This document shows, piece by piece, positions 1-10,935 of a DNA stretch of 46,653 nt. Positions within the stretch are counted from its first letter, which is position 1. The number at the start of each line of letters is the position of its first letter. The position numbers were made by a program, and so were the translations under genes. Origin of the DNA: Acrasis kona. Its lineage: Eukaryota > Heterolobosea > Eutetramitea > Acrasida > Acrasidae. The notes beneath the pieces were generated by a model. The model saw only the letters and a list, made by a program, of their open reading frames with translations. It was not told the origin of the DNA and did no database searches. The stretch spans positions 1 to 46,653 of the forward strand of contig JAOPGA020001253.1 of the NCBI GenBank assembly GCA_026419775.2. The letters run 5' to 3'.

Positions 1-1
1 G

Positions 2-1597
2 ATTGAATATCAGGAATGGAATTCCAATCATTATCAATCTGCAATTTCGAATGTAAATGACAAGGAACGTTGTTTACAGGAGGCTGCTTGTTTGATCGAA
101 TGTGATTTGCAAATCATCGGTGCATCTGCAATCGAAGATAAATTACAAAATGATGTTCCGAATGTGATTTTGGAGTTGATGAGCGCTGGTATCAAATTGT
201 GGGTGTTGACTGGCGATAAACAAGAGACTGCCATTAATATTGGTTTTGCTTGTAATTTGTTGAACCAGTCAACCAAGTTGATTTTGTTACAAAAAATTAG
301 TCAACTTGAATTGAACCAATTATTAGAAAGTAACGTTAATCAGATACAACAAGAAATTTGCCAAAGGGCAGTAGTTGTAGATGGCGATTGTTTACAATCC
401 ATATTAGAGGATCATCAACTCGAACGTGTTTTTTTACAATTGTGTTTGTACTGTAATGCTGTGATTTGTTGTCGAGTCAGTCCGTTACAAAAATCTCTGG
501 TTGTAAGCTTAGTAAAAAAATATTTACCGGGATGTGTTACGTTGGCCATAGGAGATGGCGCAAATGACGTGAGCATGATTCAGTCTGCTCATATAGGCGT
601 GGGCATAAGTGGACAAGAAGGATTACAGGCGTCGAGAGCTAGCGACTATAGCATCGCTCAATTTTCCTTCTTGAAACCATTATTGTTGGTCCACGGTCGT
701 TTTAACTACCGTAGAATTACAAAATTAATATTGTATTGTATTTACAAAGCGGCAATAATTAGTTTGTGTCAATTTTGGTTTATTTGGTTTAATGCCTTCA
801 CTGGAAGTAGTATCTATGATGGCTTTGTTTTGATTTTTTTTAGTTTGTTGTTTACTGCTGCTCCTATAATTGTTTATGGTGTTTTTGATCGTGACGTTTC
901 TTGTGCCACGAGCTTGAATGTTCCTAAATTGTATGCTTATGGCCAAAAATGTGAGTACTATAACATGAAGGTACTCGCTGGTTGGTTGTTGACTGCTACT
1001 TGGCACTCTCTTTGTTGTTTTTTTGTTCCAATGTTGGCTATCGGTGCCACTACTGAATTATCCAATGGTAGACCTGCTGATTATTTGCACTTTCAGTGTA
1101 TGGTTTATGCTTGTGTAGTTGTTGTTGCTAATCTGAAAGTGGGCTTAGAAAGTGGTTCGTGGACCTTCTTCCATCATTTGAGTATTTGGGGCTCTATTTT
1201 GGGCTATTTTGTTTTCGTTGCAATATTTGCTGGTGCTTATCCTGCAGTTGATAAAATTATTCCATCCTCTGCACCTCCTCTTATTGTTGATTTCCGTTAT
1301 CAATTCCGAAATGGATTTTTTGAGTTTTATCATAGTGCCAATCACTGGGTGTATTGGTTTGTGATGCTACTTGCTGTTGTTTTGTCCTTGGGTAAAGATG
1401 TCTTGTGGAAAGCCATCAAGCAAAATATAAGAATTGGTGACATGCTGCAACAAGTGTATCATGTGGCGCAATATTTGGAAAAGACAAGAGGCCCAACTGA
1501 TGAATTAGAGTTAATGAATCAATGTAAAGAGTTATATATGTGTTTATCGCCTCCTGTTCGTAAAATTAAATCGGAAAATAAATACGCTTGTTTATAA
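2..1597 (+). CDS. P4-type ATPase (phospholipid flippase), 5' truncated
   Basis: The frame is open from base 2 and codes for 531 residues up to a TAA. It is the C-terminal half of a P4-ATPase, which moves aminophospholipids to the cytosolic leaflet. The fragment starts in the P/N domain just before the family's TAIEDKLQ-like segment (here SAIEDKLQ). It then has the TGDKQETAINIG motif near residue 70 and the GDGANDVSMIQ hinge motif near residue 184. LVHGRFNYRR follows at the start of M5, then about six hydrophobic segments (M5-M10). The catalytic DKTGT site and the N-terminal transmembrane segments lie outside the window. Usual length is 1,100-1,300 residues, so more than half is missing only because of the window edge. 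It converges with the sugar transporter, leaving 31 bp between the stops. Confidence 0.93.
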   Translation: MEYQEWNSNHYQSAISNVNDKERCLQEAACLIECDLQIIGASAIEDKLQNDVPNVILELMSAGIKLWVLTGDKQETAINIGFACNLLNQSTKLILLQKISQLELNQLLESNVNQIQQEICQRAVVVDGDCLQSILEDHQLERVFLQLCLYCNAVICCRVSPLQKSLVVSLVKKYLPGCVTLAIGDGANDVSMIQSAHIGVGISGQEGLQASRASDYSIAQFSFLKPLLLVHGRFNYRRITKLILYCIYKAAIISLCQFWFIWFNAFTGSSIYDGFVLIFFSLLFTAAPIIVYGVFDRDVSCATSLNVPKLYAYGQKCEYYNMKVLAGWLLTATWHSLCCFFVPMLAIGATTELSNGRPADYLHFQCMVYACVVVVANLKVGLESGSWTFFHHLSIWGSILGYFVFVAIFAGAYPAVDKIIPSSAPPLIVDFRYQFRNGFFEFYHSANHWVYWFVMLLAVVLSLGKDVLWKAIKQNIRIGDMLQQVYHVAQYLEKTRGPTDELELMNQCKELYMCLSPPVRKIKSENKYACL

Positions 1598-1628
1598 AGT
1601 CAAACATCTTTTATTAATCATTTATGAT

Positions 1629-3248
1629 TTATTCAGGTGATGATACATCCAACAATGGTTTTTTCTCTACGGGATCGACTGTGACTGCACTTGATATTCC
1701 AACAATTTCTTCGACAGATTTTCCTTTTGTCTCCATCACAAACAAAAGTGTAAAGATGATACTTGCCAAGATGATGCACGCGAAAGGTAAGAATACAAAC
1801 TCATTGATGGCCTTCTGTAACAATGGGAAGATCATCAGAACAGCAAAGTTGCACAACCAATTGATGGTGGATGCTATGGATACTGCAAAGGGTCTGACGT
1901 CACTTGGGAAGATTTCGCTAATTATCAACCATGGAATAGGTCCAAGCGAGATGGCAAAACTAATGACGAAACCAACTACACAAATAACAGAAATTACGCC
2001 AGTCGCTACAGTGTTGACGCGGTCACCCAAAATCTGACACAATGAAAGAGTTGAAAAGAACAGGAAGCAACCCACTTCACCAATTAACAACAAAGTTCTT
2101 CTACCCATTCGGTCCATCAATGGGACCACAACAATTGTACAAATCACATTTGTCAATCCAACCATGACTGTGGATAAATCAGCTTCATAATCACTCAACC
2201 CCACAGATTTAAAAACATCCTTTGAATAAGAAAAAACAATATTGACACCACTCAACTGTTGCACCATTTGTAATATAATTGCCACCAATAAAGGCTTTAA
2301 CAATTCTCTTCTGAATAATGCTTTGATTCTCACAAAAACACTCGGCTGCTCTCTGCTTTCAAGTTCTTGTCTTTTGACATCCTCGAACTCTTGTTGAACA
2401 TTTTTAGACCTTCTCAATTTCTGGAAAGCAGCAAGAGCCCTTTCACTACTTCTTTTATTGACAAGCAAAAATTTAGGCGACTCTGGACAGAAAGGAAGCA
2501 AGATCATTTGCAAAATGGGCAAGACGATGATCCATCCCAATAAAAGACGCCATTGCCAGGGTCGACCGCCTCTGGCTAACGGAATAGCAAGGAGTTGAGA
2601 AACAAGAATACCAATAACAATACCCAATTGTGGAAGGACACCAATAGCCCCGCGAAGCTTTACAGGAGATACTTCGCTCAGGTACATGTTTACAACTGAC
2701 GTTGTAACACCAGCACCCAAGCCCACAAGAAATCTTCCTGTTGTCAAGACTTCAAAGTCGGAAAATAAACTCATTAAAACATATGATGCAATAAAGAACA
2801 AATTATTAAAAAATAAAGTATTACGCCTTCCCAATAAATCCGAAATGGCTCCTCCTAATAAACCTCCGAACAGACCACCCAGGGTAAACATTGCAACGAA
2901 TGCGTACCACTCGGAATCTTTCATGGGCACACAATCCTTAATAAATGTAGAATTATATTCTGGACTTGGTGGAACTCTTTCGGGGTGTTCCTCGATTTTT
3001 TTTGTGACGTTATTAATGTTGAATGTTCCACACATGATGTATTTTCGTGGTGAATTGACCACACCTGTGGCATAACCGAATTGAAATGATGACATGACGA
3101 ATACCAAACAAATAAATACAAGATAAATGTTCCAATTCTGATTTGGTAGTTCTTGAGTGGGTGTGCTGACGCGCGCTATCGTGTCATCTCCAAGCATTGG
3201 TTTACGTCCATCATCATCGTGGTATTCGAAAACATTCTGATATGACAT
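1629..3248 (-). CDS. MFS sugar transporter, GLUT-like
   Basis: Single-exon gene of 539 residues, ATG at 3248. It belongs to the sugar porter family and is predicted to carry hexose by facilitated diffusion or proton symport. The family marks are all visible: GRR repeats in the loops after TM2 and TM8, PESPKFLL after TM6, QQLSGVN in TM7, GPIPWLIISEIFP in TM10, and ETKGKSVEEI after TM12. The start of TM1 (FGYATGVVNSP) resembles animal GLUTs. The QLS motif in TM7 is associated with glucose-type class I GLUTs, but substrate cannot be assigned from sequence alone. An acidic, soluble N-terminus of about 40 residues precedes TM1. It lies tandem and 84 bp downstream of COG7 on the same strand. Confidence 0.92.
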   Translation of the reverse strand: MSYQNVFEYHDDDGRKPMLGDDTIARVSTPTQELPNQNWNIYLVFICLVFVMSSFQFGYATGVVNSPRKYIMCGTFNINNVTKKIEEHPERVPPSPEYNSTFIKDCVPMKDSEWYAFVAMFTLGGLFGGLLGGAISDLLGRRNTLFFNNLFFIASYVLMSLFSDFEVLTTGRFLVGLGAGVTTSVVNMYLSEVSPVKLRGAIGVLPQLGIVIGILVSQLLAIPLARGGRPWQWRLLLGWIIVLPILQMILLPFCPESPKFLLVNKRSSERALAAFQKLRRSKNVQQEFEDVKRQELESREQPSVFVRIKALFRRELLKPLLVAIILQMVQQLSGVNIVFSYSKDVFKSVGLSDYEADLSTVMVGLTNVICTIVVVPLMDRMGRRTLLLIGEVGCFLFFSTLSLCQILGDRVNTVATGVISVICVVGFVISFAISLGPIPWLIISEIFPSDVRPFAVSIASTINWLCNFAVLMIFPLLQKAINEFVFLPFACIILASIIFTLLFVMETKGKSVEEIVGISSAVTVDPVEKKPLLDVSSPE

Positions 3249-3332
3249 TGTTCAATACGCCAATATGGTCAATCAGAGTTATGAACGTATCTCAGGAACG
3301 GTTATAACACTTTTTTGTAATAATAAAATATT

Positions 3333-5769
3333 TTATTTCTTTGTAATAGTCAAATGTTTCAGAACTTCAATTGGTGCGGTATTCTCTGCATGGACGGCAT
3401 TGGACACATTCTTCAATCTGGACGTGGTCGATGTGGCTTTACTCTTCTTGACTATACTTTTACTCAACTCAAAGAACTCAACACCGGCTTCGTCACACTG
3501 ATATCCAATCTGGTCGAAAATCACTTTTAGATGATCCAAATCACTCAAGAACTGTATTCTGGCAAATTTGGTCCAAGGTTGAGGATTATTGGCCTTACTG
3601 TACTTCTTTACAATTTGTTCCCTCATGCCGTTGATGGTGTCTTGACAAATTCTATATGTTCTTCTTTGTACTTCTGTGACTGGTAGGGACTCTAACTTTT
3701 CTGGTAATGTGATGATGTAATCTCCGATAAGGAACATGTATTCACTGGCAGGTAATGATTCATTTCCTAATTCTTCTTCATCGTCATCGGAGTCATCGTC
3801 GCTGTCCTGCTTGTTCTGGTATTCTTCAACGGGTTTCTGCTTGATGGAGAATTCTAATAAGGCTTGCTGGATGGCGTAGAATAGTGTGTCGTTCAATAAT
3901 GTAACAACGTTTGTTTGTAATTGTTCAAAATGTTTTTTTGATTGTGTGAAGATGGGCAGGCGGACTTCCTCCAAGCTTCTAAAAAAGTTTTGGATTTGCT
4001 TTGATCTCTCTGGCTGCTGTTGTGTAATCAAATGAACGTAACGGTCACGATCTATGGAATGTTTTTCTTGAAGCAGGGAAGAATGGGTCTGGTCCTCAAA
4101 GGATTTCAACAATAAAAATAAACCATGGTCGGATTGATCCGATGCGATAACTTCATACAATTTTAAACACAAGTGCAAAATGTCATTATCAATGTTTGTT
4201 TCAGAAGATGACTTGACACCGAGTGATGTTTTATTATCCTTTTTGTTTCTGGAATTCTGGCGCGCTTTTTGGATTTCTGACCTTACAAAATTAATAACTT
4301 TATTTAAAGTGTCACTATATTCGACAAAAACTTGATTCAATACACGAATCAAGATTTGACTTTCCATCGCACCGGTAAATAGAATACAACGTTCAAGAGC
4401 AGCAGTACATGAAGAGAACAAAGGAGGAACAGATTCTTCCACAATTCTAATGATGGAGTCTGATTTGTCAAGTTGACTTGTCTTTGCGTTTGACGAAATG
4501 TTAATTTGACGATCTTTCAATTTTCGAACAATGTTTTCTTGAACACATTTTTCCATCAAGTTCTTCTTTTCCAAATCCGTAACGTATGTTTGTTGTATCG
4601 GGACGAATAGGTCAAAAACGTTTTTTTCAATTTGCTCCCAGTCGGTTGGTGGCTTTTCGTATTCGTTGAATAATGTGCTTTTAATGTTTTTTAGGAATGA
4701 TTTTGCATGAACGTATAGAACGGACACCAAGTGATCCACATCCTTCTTCTCTTGGTTTAGTTTTGTGTTGAAAAAGTTTTGTTTTGTAACGAACAAGTAA
4801 TGAAGAAGTCGGTTGGTACACCATAGTAGGGAGTCATTTTCGAGTTTAGTAACGTTGAGTTTAGAATAGTAACGGGCCTCTCTTTCAATCAAGTATGTGA
4901 TCTCTCTGAATGTGTCAGTAAGAGGTAATGTGTCACTCATGAGGGGTTCAGTAATCTTGTCTGCATATTCGTCAAAAATGTTCTCAACACTCTTGGATCC
5001 TAATTTCTCTGCGTTTGCTATTTGTGTGTTGGCTCCGTCCATGTCGTGCTGAATGAGACAACTAGTAAAGCGTGGTGCGATGATTTTGTTTGTAAGTACA
5101 TCTCTGTATTGATCTATTCTTTCCAAACTTTGTTTTTCGACAACGTCGTACTCTTTGAGGTACGTGACACTCTTCTCGACGTCGCTTAATAGTTGTGATG
5201 CATCTTGACCTGTCTCTTGTACGAGCTGCTCATTTGAGTCGTTGTTTTGAATTGACAACAGACGATTAATGTTGCTGAAACAATCGTCGAGTGATTGCAA
5301 TGAAACACTCAAAGTTCTTGCCTGGCTTAGCGTGTTGAGAATGTGCTGCAATCGTTGCTTTAGGACATCGATCGATTGCATTTGAGAAAAAACGGGCTCC
5401 GACTGCTTGCGGACCTAGGTAATGTTAGGAAAATACCTAATAAAAACAACGTACGCTTTGTAGTCGTTGTAGAAGCACGTGTATTTGTTGCGACAATTGT
5501 GTCGCCAGATGGGTCATTCTATCGATTTCTAGAAGAGCACTCGGTATTTTTTTTATTGCCAATTCACATCCCTTCTCTAAATAAGTGCTCAGATCAGTTA
5601 TGAGAACTTGTAGCTTGGCAATTGTTGTTGATGTGTACGCCTCCAAACTCTGTTGTGGATTGTTTGTGTTTGGTATGATATTTTGCGAAGGTTGGTGGTG
5701 AGAGCGCAGCGTATCATTGACCCATTGCTTCACATCGAAATCATCCTCATCGAACTTGATGAGGTCCAT
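3333..5769 (-). CDS. COG7: Conserved oligomeric Golgi complex subunit 7 (two exons)
   Basis: Exon 1 runs 5769-5455 and exon 2 5414-3333, separated by a 40-nt intron (GTACGT...CCTAACATTACCTAG). The intron lies in phase 0 and joins the two frames into 798 residues, close to the usual 770 for COG7. The first ATG (5769) begins MDLIKFDEDDFDVKQWVN. This matches the conserved COG7 N-terminus, in which DFDVKxWxN is diagnostic. The rest is helical, with long coiled-coil segments, as expected of a CATCHR-type tether. COG7 sits in lobe B of the COG complex and tethers retrograde vesicles at the Golgi. An acidic stretch of D and E residues near residue 620 is an insertion relative to animal proteins. A GTG codon 12 nt upstream is in frame but is not a eukaryotic start. 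Confidence 0.93.
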
Positions 5770-5884
5770 TTGTAACCACACTGGTTTACCAAAACAATCT
5801 CATCTTGACACGAACAGAAAGATACAAACAATCATTTCCCCGTCATTTTCAAATAATCAATTTATTACAACTAATCATTACTGT

Positions 5885-6815
5885 TCAATCTAAATACTTG
5901 GACCTCATATCTTGACATGTAGAAAACACCAACATTGAGGCACCATTAGCAATTACAGAACGTAACGACCCTGGTAGAATACCTCTAAATAACCCAAGCA
6001 TACCTCCAGTCTTGGCAACATGTACTAATCTCCCCATAATTGTCTTTGGTCCGGGCGTCCCACCTTGAATTTGTGACTTTAAAACTTCAAACGGCCAAAC
6101 TACCCACCACGCCGCTGTTCAAATTTAGCAAATGTTGATGTATAATGTTGACTATACCTGTAGCACAAATGCTCCCTTTTAGGAAGGGACCTACACCAGG
6201 TGTATTTATTAGCTCAGGAGCATGTCTTACTAAAGAATCCTCCAAAATAAAAAATGTTGTCATGAGACCTGTTGTTCTCATCCATGTTACTCCATAACCT
6301 TGATAAAGTGATTTAACATCCCAAGTCTGTCCCAACTGCCTCCTAACTTTGATTAGCTCCAAAGGTGATTCTATAAGAGAGCGACATGTAGCAGAAAGTA
6401 GTCCTGCGGCTATTACTCTTGTTTCAACACCAAATGTACCTGGAATGTTTGTGGTCATTCCTGGAACTGTCTTTAGATTAGCATAGGCTGAATTATATAC
6501 ACCAAATTGTATCGAGCGGAATATAGCGGACCCAACGAGTGGTGGTAGAAGACCTTTGTATAGTGCAAGCACCCCTTCATTTCTAATAACGTTTTTAAAT
6601 GTTCCGACCATTCCTCCGCTCATGTAACCTCCTTGCGCTTGCATTTTTGTTTTGACAGTGTCTAGTGGCTGTCCAACAAGTGGACTGGTTATTCCGTATA
6701 GTACTCCACAAGCGAAACCAAATACTGCCTCTTTAGTACCAGTGACATCTCTACCTAAGCCACCACGTCTGCTTGGGTTGCTACCTGTTGGTTGTTTTGT
6801 GTCTGTTGAGCTCAT
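5885..6815 (-). CDS. Mitochondrial carrier family protein (two exons)
   Basis: Exon 1 is 6815-6158 and exon 2 6114-5885, with a 43-nt intron. Together they give 295 residues, the normal carrier size. The three repeats each show the signature P-x-[DE]-x-x-[KR]: QPLDTVKTK in repeat 1, SPLELIKVR in repeat 2 and WPFEVLKSQ in repeat 3. The last motif lies in exon 2, which confirms the splice. The protein is an inner-membrane transporter. The N-terminal 27 residues are polar and Ser/Thr-rich. The substrate is uncertain: the PLDTVKTKMQ opening resembles the carnitine/ornithine (SLC25A20/29/15) group, but I cannot separate members. It is divergent from RPS11, sharing a 172-bp promoter region. Confidence 0.92.
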
Positions 6816-6987
6816 ACTTGAGTTATTTGTAGGTTTTGTTGAAATTGATTGTATTGGATTTTAGTAGTTCGCTTCCAGCAGAGAAGTCTTCAAAAATACC
6901 ATTGTAAAATCATAACTTGGTTGTCATTGGTTGTTTCGTTGACTCTGTGAAAAAAGTAGTGAAAAAAATCATCGTCACAAAGCAAAT

Positions 6988-7662
6988 ATGGATATTCACG
7001 AAGCACAGGTAAGAAAATATTGATGGAGCACATTTGGGAACAGAATAATGTATCATCGCATAGTGTGATACACCTACGTATAAACTTTTAAAAATATATA
7101 GTGTGTAATTCACATGCGCAGTACTTTATTCTCTTAACATTTTGTGTTTTCATCTTCTGTGAACACGTACTGAAACATTATATAGCACGAAAGAGCCTTC
7201 CAAAAACAACAATCAATCTTCCTTGGAAACAAGAGAGCTTTATTAAAAAAGCAAAAGGACGGAAAGATCACCGATGCCGAGCGTAAGAAGATCAGATACT
7301 GGAAGAGCGTTGGTCTTGGTTTCACCACTCCCCGCACCGCCATCGAAGGAACCTACATCGACAAGAAATGCCCATTCACTGGTCAAGTCAGCATTCGTGG
7401 ACGTATCCTAAGAGGTGTCGTTAAATCCACATCCATGAAGAGAACAGTTGTTGTCCGTCGTGAATACTTAAAGTACGTCAGCAAGTTCAACAGATACGAG
7501 AAGAGACACAAGAACATCCCAGCTCATTGCTCACCCGCTTTCGAAGTCAAGGTCGGTGATGAAGTTGTTATCGGAGAGTGCAGACCATTAACCAAGACTG
7601 TACGCTTCAACGTATTGAAGGTAGCCCCAGTTGTCCAAAAGAAGAAGTTTGTTGCCTACTAA
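6988..7662 (+). CDS. RPS11: 40S ribosomal protein S11 (uS17), two exons
   Basis: Exon 1 (6988-7008) codes for only seven residues (MDIHEAQ). Exon 2 (7186-7662) continues [15 protein letters not shown]. The 165-residue product is close to the usual 158 of eukaryotic uS17. Family marks are [15 protein letters not shown], the KMKRT-like segment (here [10 protein letters not shown]), [11 protein letters not shown], and the basic KKKF tail. The protein binds 18S rRNA near the 5' domain of the small subunit. The phase-0 intron of 177 nt is more than four times the window's typical intron, which is a common place for guide RNAs in ribosomal protein genes. The very short first exon, ending a few codons after the start, is also typical of ribosomal protein genes. 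Confidence 0.96.
7009..7185 (+). other. Long first intron of RPS11, possible snoRNA host
   Basis: This 177-nt intron begins GTAAGA and ends TATATAG. It contains TGATGG, one base off a box C (TGATGA), 13 nt after the donor. CTGA, a box D, lies 14 nt before the acceptor. A perfect 6-bp hairpin (GTATCA/TGATAC) sits between them. The arrangement is compatible with a box C/D snoRNA, but the terminal stem is weak, so this is only a candidate. Confidence 0.25.
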
Positions 7663-7738
7663 ACATAATATTAAAAAAACATTTTTAAGATTTAATGTGT
7701 GTGTTTTCAACAGAGACTCTAACTATCTTTGTAAAAAA

Positions 7739-8335
7739 ATGTCAAGGCAGGCGGAAGAAGCCTTCTCTCCATCCATGTAAGTACTTTGACACCGTGTTTG
7801 ACCCTTGTTAGAAAAGTATCGTTATGGGTAAACGTACCGCTCACCATCATGACGAGTGTGTTTGGATTATGGGGACTTCACATAAATCACGTTTATTATG
7901 GAGTGGCAGCACAAGGTGGATGTGACCTACCAAGAGTGATCTTTTTATTAACAGTCGTAACTATATTGGACTTGGTGGCCTTTACGATACTCTGCTTGAT
8001 GATATCATATGCAGTCGCTTCAACAAACACGAGGAAATTGAACCTTATAATAACCGTGCTGGTCAATTTATTTAGACCATTATATAGTATGTTATCGCTG
8101 GGTCTAACAATAACTATTGCATACTACTTTTATAAGGGCGGATGTGTGAGTCAAATGTATTTTGATCTTTTTAACAAATGATCAGTCGTTAGAGTGTTCT
8201 GATTTAGGAATCTATTTGATAACATATTATGCATCTCTGGGAATTGGAGTTATCGGTTCAATAACCGGATTTGTGCTTCTCATCTTGATTAAATGTGCCA
8301 ATGCAGACGACGGATCATTCCAACTAAAAGATTAG
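7739..8335 (+). CDS. Small four-pass membrane protein, unknown function (three exons)
   Basis: Exons 7739-7776, 7812-8145 and 8186-8335 are joined by introns of 35 and 40 nt, giving 173 residues and a TAG stop. The start MSRQAEEAFSP is soluble. Four hydrophobic segments follow: near residues 16-38, 50-75, 83-110 and 122-147. The C-terminus is short and polar (NADDGSFQLKD). Segment spacing, with a Cys/Gly loop between TM3 and TM4 (YKGGCSLECSD), resembles tetraspan proteins in general, but there is no CCG or other tetraspanin signature. I do not recognise a family. The splice choices are supported because each restores one continuous hydrophobic pattern and the introns match the window's length and motif style. 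Confidence 0.75.
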
Positions 8336-8718
8336 TTAAATGGTGGACAAAGAAATGTTATGTAAATTCGAGAGTTATAATAATATGTGAGCCCAAATTA
8401 AAAATCTTCGTGCATTTTTTGACTAATCTTTTATTTTGTAACATGTTGCGTCTTGTTTCGAGGTCACATAGGCGTCTTATTGTTCGACGAGAAGTCTATT
8501 AATTATAAGCTCTTTATTCCTCGCCTTCCATATTAAAGATATTTGGTCTCATTGATCAAGGAATTATTACAACACATAATTATCCAATCAACCAATTAAT
8601 AGTTGAATCAATCTAACGAATTTTCTGTTTCTCGCAGAATCAATCCAACATCCCCTTCTTCAAATAACTAAAGCGTAAGCATGCGACAAGCGAAATTTCT
8701 AATCGAACGTACATTAGA
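8336..8718. other. Intergenic, promoter side of the PP2A gene
   Basis: These 383 bp show no convincing frame on either strand. Short ORFs here lack any protein pattern. CCAAT occurs twice close together (ATCCAATCAACCAATTA near 8583), in the expected position for promoter elements of the downstream phosphatase gene. No RNA gene was seen. Confidence 0.5.
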
Positions 8719-9715
8719 ATGGATCTCGACAAACTCATCGAACAATTGTATAATGGTAACCATTTAGCCGAAGCCGATGTGAAGAAGGTTTGCGACATGG
8801 CCAAAGAGTACTTTAGCCAAGTCCCCAACGTTCTTTCTATTGCCGCACCTGTTACGGTCTGCGGAGACATTCACGGTCAATTTTTTGATCTTATAGAGTT
8901 ATTTAGAATTGGTGGAAAATTGCCAAATACAAACTATTTATTCATGGGTGATTATGTAGATAGAGGTAATACCTTGTGTGCTTGTATTTTCCTAACATTG
9001 AAAAGGTTATCACTCGGTTGAAGTCGTCACTTTATTATTATGCCTAAAGTTACGCTATAAAAATAGAGTTAACATTCTAAGAGGCAACCATGAGAGCAGA
9101 CAGATCACTCAAGTATACGGCTTCTATGATGAGTGTTTAAGAAAGTACGGAGGAGAGAATGTGTGGAAGATGTTAACTGACGTCTTTGACTATTTACCCT
9201 TGGCAGCTTTGATTGACGACCAAATATTGTGCGTTCATGGTGGTTTATCGCCTTCCATCGACAGCCTTCACAACATTAGAGCTTTAGAAAGAGTACAAGA
9301 AATTCCACTAGACGGTGCCATGTGTGACTTGATGTGGAGTGATCCAGACGAAAGAAATGGTTGGGGTCTATCTCCTCGTGGTGCCGGATATACTTTTGGT
9401 CAAGACATCTCAGAGCAGTTCATTCATAATAACGAATTGACTGTCGTCGCGAGGGCGCATCAACTGGTCATGGAAGGTTACAATTGGAGTCACACTGGAA
9501 ATGTAGTCACAATCTTTACGGCTCCAAACTATTGTTACAGGTGTGGAAACAAGGCTGCTATCATGGAAGTAGACGACTTACTGGGTTGTAGTTTGTATGT
9601 GTTTTATTTATTGTCATATGATTTCTTACATTAAAATAGTTTGCAGTTTGATCCTGCTCCAAGATCAGAGAACTCTTCTCAGGCTAAGAAGGTCATGCCT
9701 GAGTACTTTTTATAA
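8719..9715 (+). CDS. Serine/threonine protein phosphatase 2A catalytic subunit (three exons)
   Basis: Exons 8719-8965, 9006-9594 and 9640-9715 encode 303 residues (usual PP2A-C is 309). Introns are 40 and 45 nt. The PPP metal and catalytic motifs are complete: GDIHGQ, GDYVDRG (split by intron 1), [17 protein letters not shown] and [11 protein letters not shown]-like (here [11 protein letters not shown]). Intron 2 restores the [10 protein letters not shown] segment. The C-terminus is PEYFL, the YFL tail whose leucine is carboxymethylated in PP2A, PP4 and PP6. YDECLRKYG and the overall motif wording favour PP2A over PP4 or PP6. It should work with scaffold A and B regulatory subunits, which are not in this window. 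Confidence 0.95.
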
Positions 9716-9915
9716 AAACAAACACGTCGTCTCTCTGCTTCATCTTGTAAATAAAATCATCGGGATGGGGTGGGAATACCTGTGCACAAATCGTGAGGTT
9801 TGTGTATAGTTTAAATTGTATCGATATTACATAAAAGCAGTATTTGCAAATCTATTGTGTCTTTTCTTGTGTGTTCTTGTTGTTGTTTTGGTCAACGAAA
9901 TTTTTTATAATCGAT

Positions 9916-10820
9916 ATGAACAACTTCGGAGGTCCACCACCACACTTTCAACAAGGTGGAAATCAACAAAATCCTAACAACTCTCCATTCAATCAACAGT
10001 TTCCTCAAAACTTTCCACAACAACATGGTGTTCCGAACAACTTTCTACATCATCAATTCACTCAAGGGCTAGCTCAACCCCAACAATTCCAGTATGGGAG
10101 CCCACCGCTACAGCACTTCATGCAACCACCACCCCAACACGTCCAACAACACCCTTTGCTACAACAAATTCAACAGCAAAACAACATACCCCAACAATTT
10201 CACCCCCAACCACAACAAATACAGCCACAGTTCCCGCAGCAATATCCGCAGCAAAACAACCAACCCAAACAGCAAATCCAACAGCGCGTCGAAAAACAAA
10301 ATTCACCCGGTCCACAACAGCAAACGCGGTATCAACCTCAATCTCAACCACAAAGACGGGATCATAGGGACCATGATAACTACGACGCAAGTTTCTACTT
10401 CCCAGGTGCTGCCAGTTTGTCTGATCAGTTGGATAGTATGTTAAAAAACCAAACAACCGACTTACATTTTTAGAACAAGTACTTGTTGTACTTAGAGATG
10501 GAAAGAAACTCATTGGTACATTAAGAAGTTACGATCAATTTGCCAATATGGTGTTAGAAAGTACAGTAGAGAGGATCGTCGTTGGAAATCAGTACAGCGA
10601 CTTGACATTGGGACTTTACATGGTAAGAGGAGAAAATGTTATTTTGATGGGAGAGATTGATGAAACCCTCAAGAAGAGTCAAAAGTTACAAAAAATATCA
10701 TTGACCGACATTCTAGAACTACAAAAGGAGGAGAGAGAGGAATACGAAGAGAAAACAAAGAAACAAAACTTGATTTTAAGAAGAAAAGGTCTTGCTGTTG
10801 ATGAAGACCCCATGTTATAA
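9916..10820 (+). CDS. LSM1: LSM1-like Sm protein with long Gln/Pro-rich N-terminal extension (two exons)
   Basis: Exon 1 is 9916-10435 and exon 2 10474-10820, with a 38-nt intron. The product has 288 residues, about twice the usual 133. Residues 1-155 are dominated by Q, P, N and H and are predicted to be disordered. The canonical LSM1 body begins near residue 158 with FPGAASLSDQLDKQVLV. Sm motif 1 follows (LRDGKKLIGTLRSYDQFAN), then Sm2 (VRGENVILMGEI). The C-terminal helix ends in RRKGLAVDEDP. In other eukaryotes LSM1 forms the cytoplasmic LSM1-7 ring that binds oligoadenylated mRNA 3' ends and activates decapping in P-bodies. The extension resembles prion-like domains that promote condensates; that role here is inferred. 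ATG 9916 is the only start close to the frame. Confidence 0.93.
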
Positions 10821-10935
10821 TAAATTCAAATCAATGACACTTTTTGATGTTTTCGTTCTTTCAAGTTACAAAACTCTATGACACCAAGTGAAAGATGTAA
10901 ATACAACATAGATTAAATAATATCGTTTTGTACAT

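Noticed and set aside
725-1006. Minus-strand ORF inside the P4-ATPase, and similar antisense frames in GLUT, M28, DYRK, PLRG1 and LINE
   Set aside because: They lie opposite conserved coding sequence, show no domain and have compositions expected of complement strands.
7101-7343. Plus and minus ORFs across the RPS11 intron
   Set aside because: They cross the intron-exon border and break once exon 2 of RPS11 is read correctly.
8293-8502. ORF of 69 codons after the four-pass membrane protein
   Set aside because: It begins inside the last exon in another frame, has no pattern, and its Cys/Arg-rich content fits random AT-rich sequence.
10094-10513. Overlapping ORFs on both strands in the LSM1 Gln/Pro region
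   Set aside because: CAA/CAG/CCA repeats lack stops in other frames; only the main frame splices into the Sm fold.
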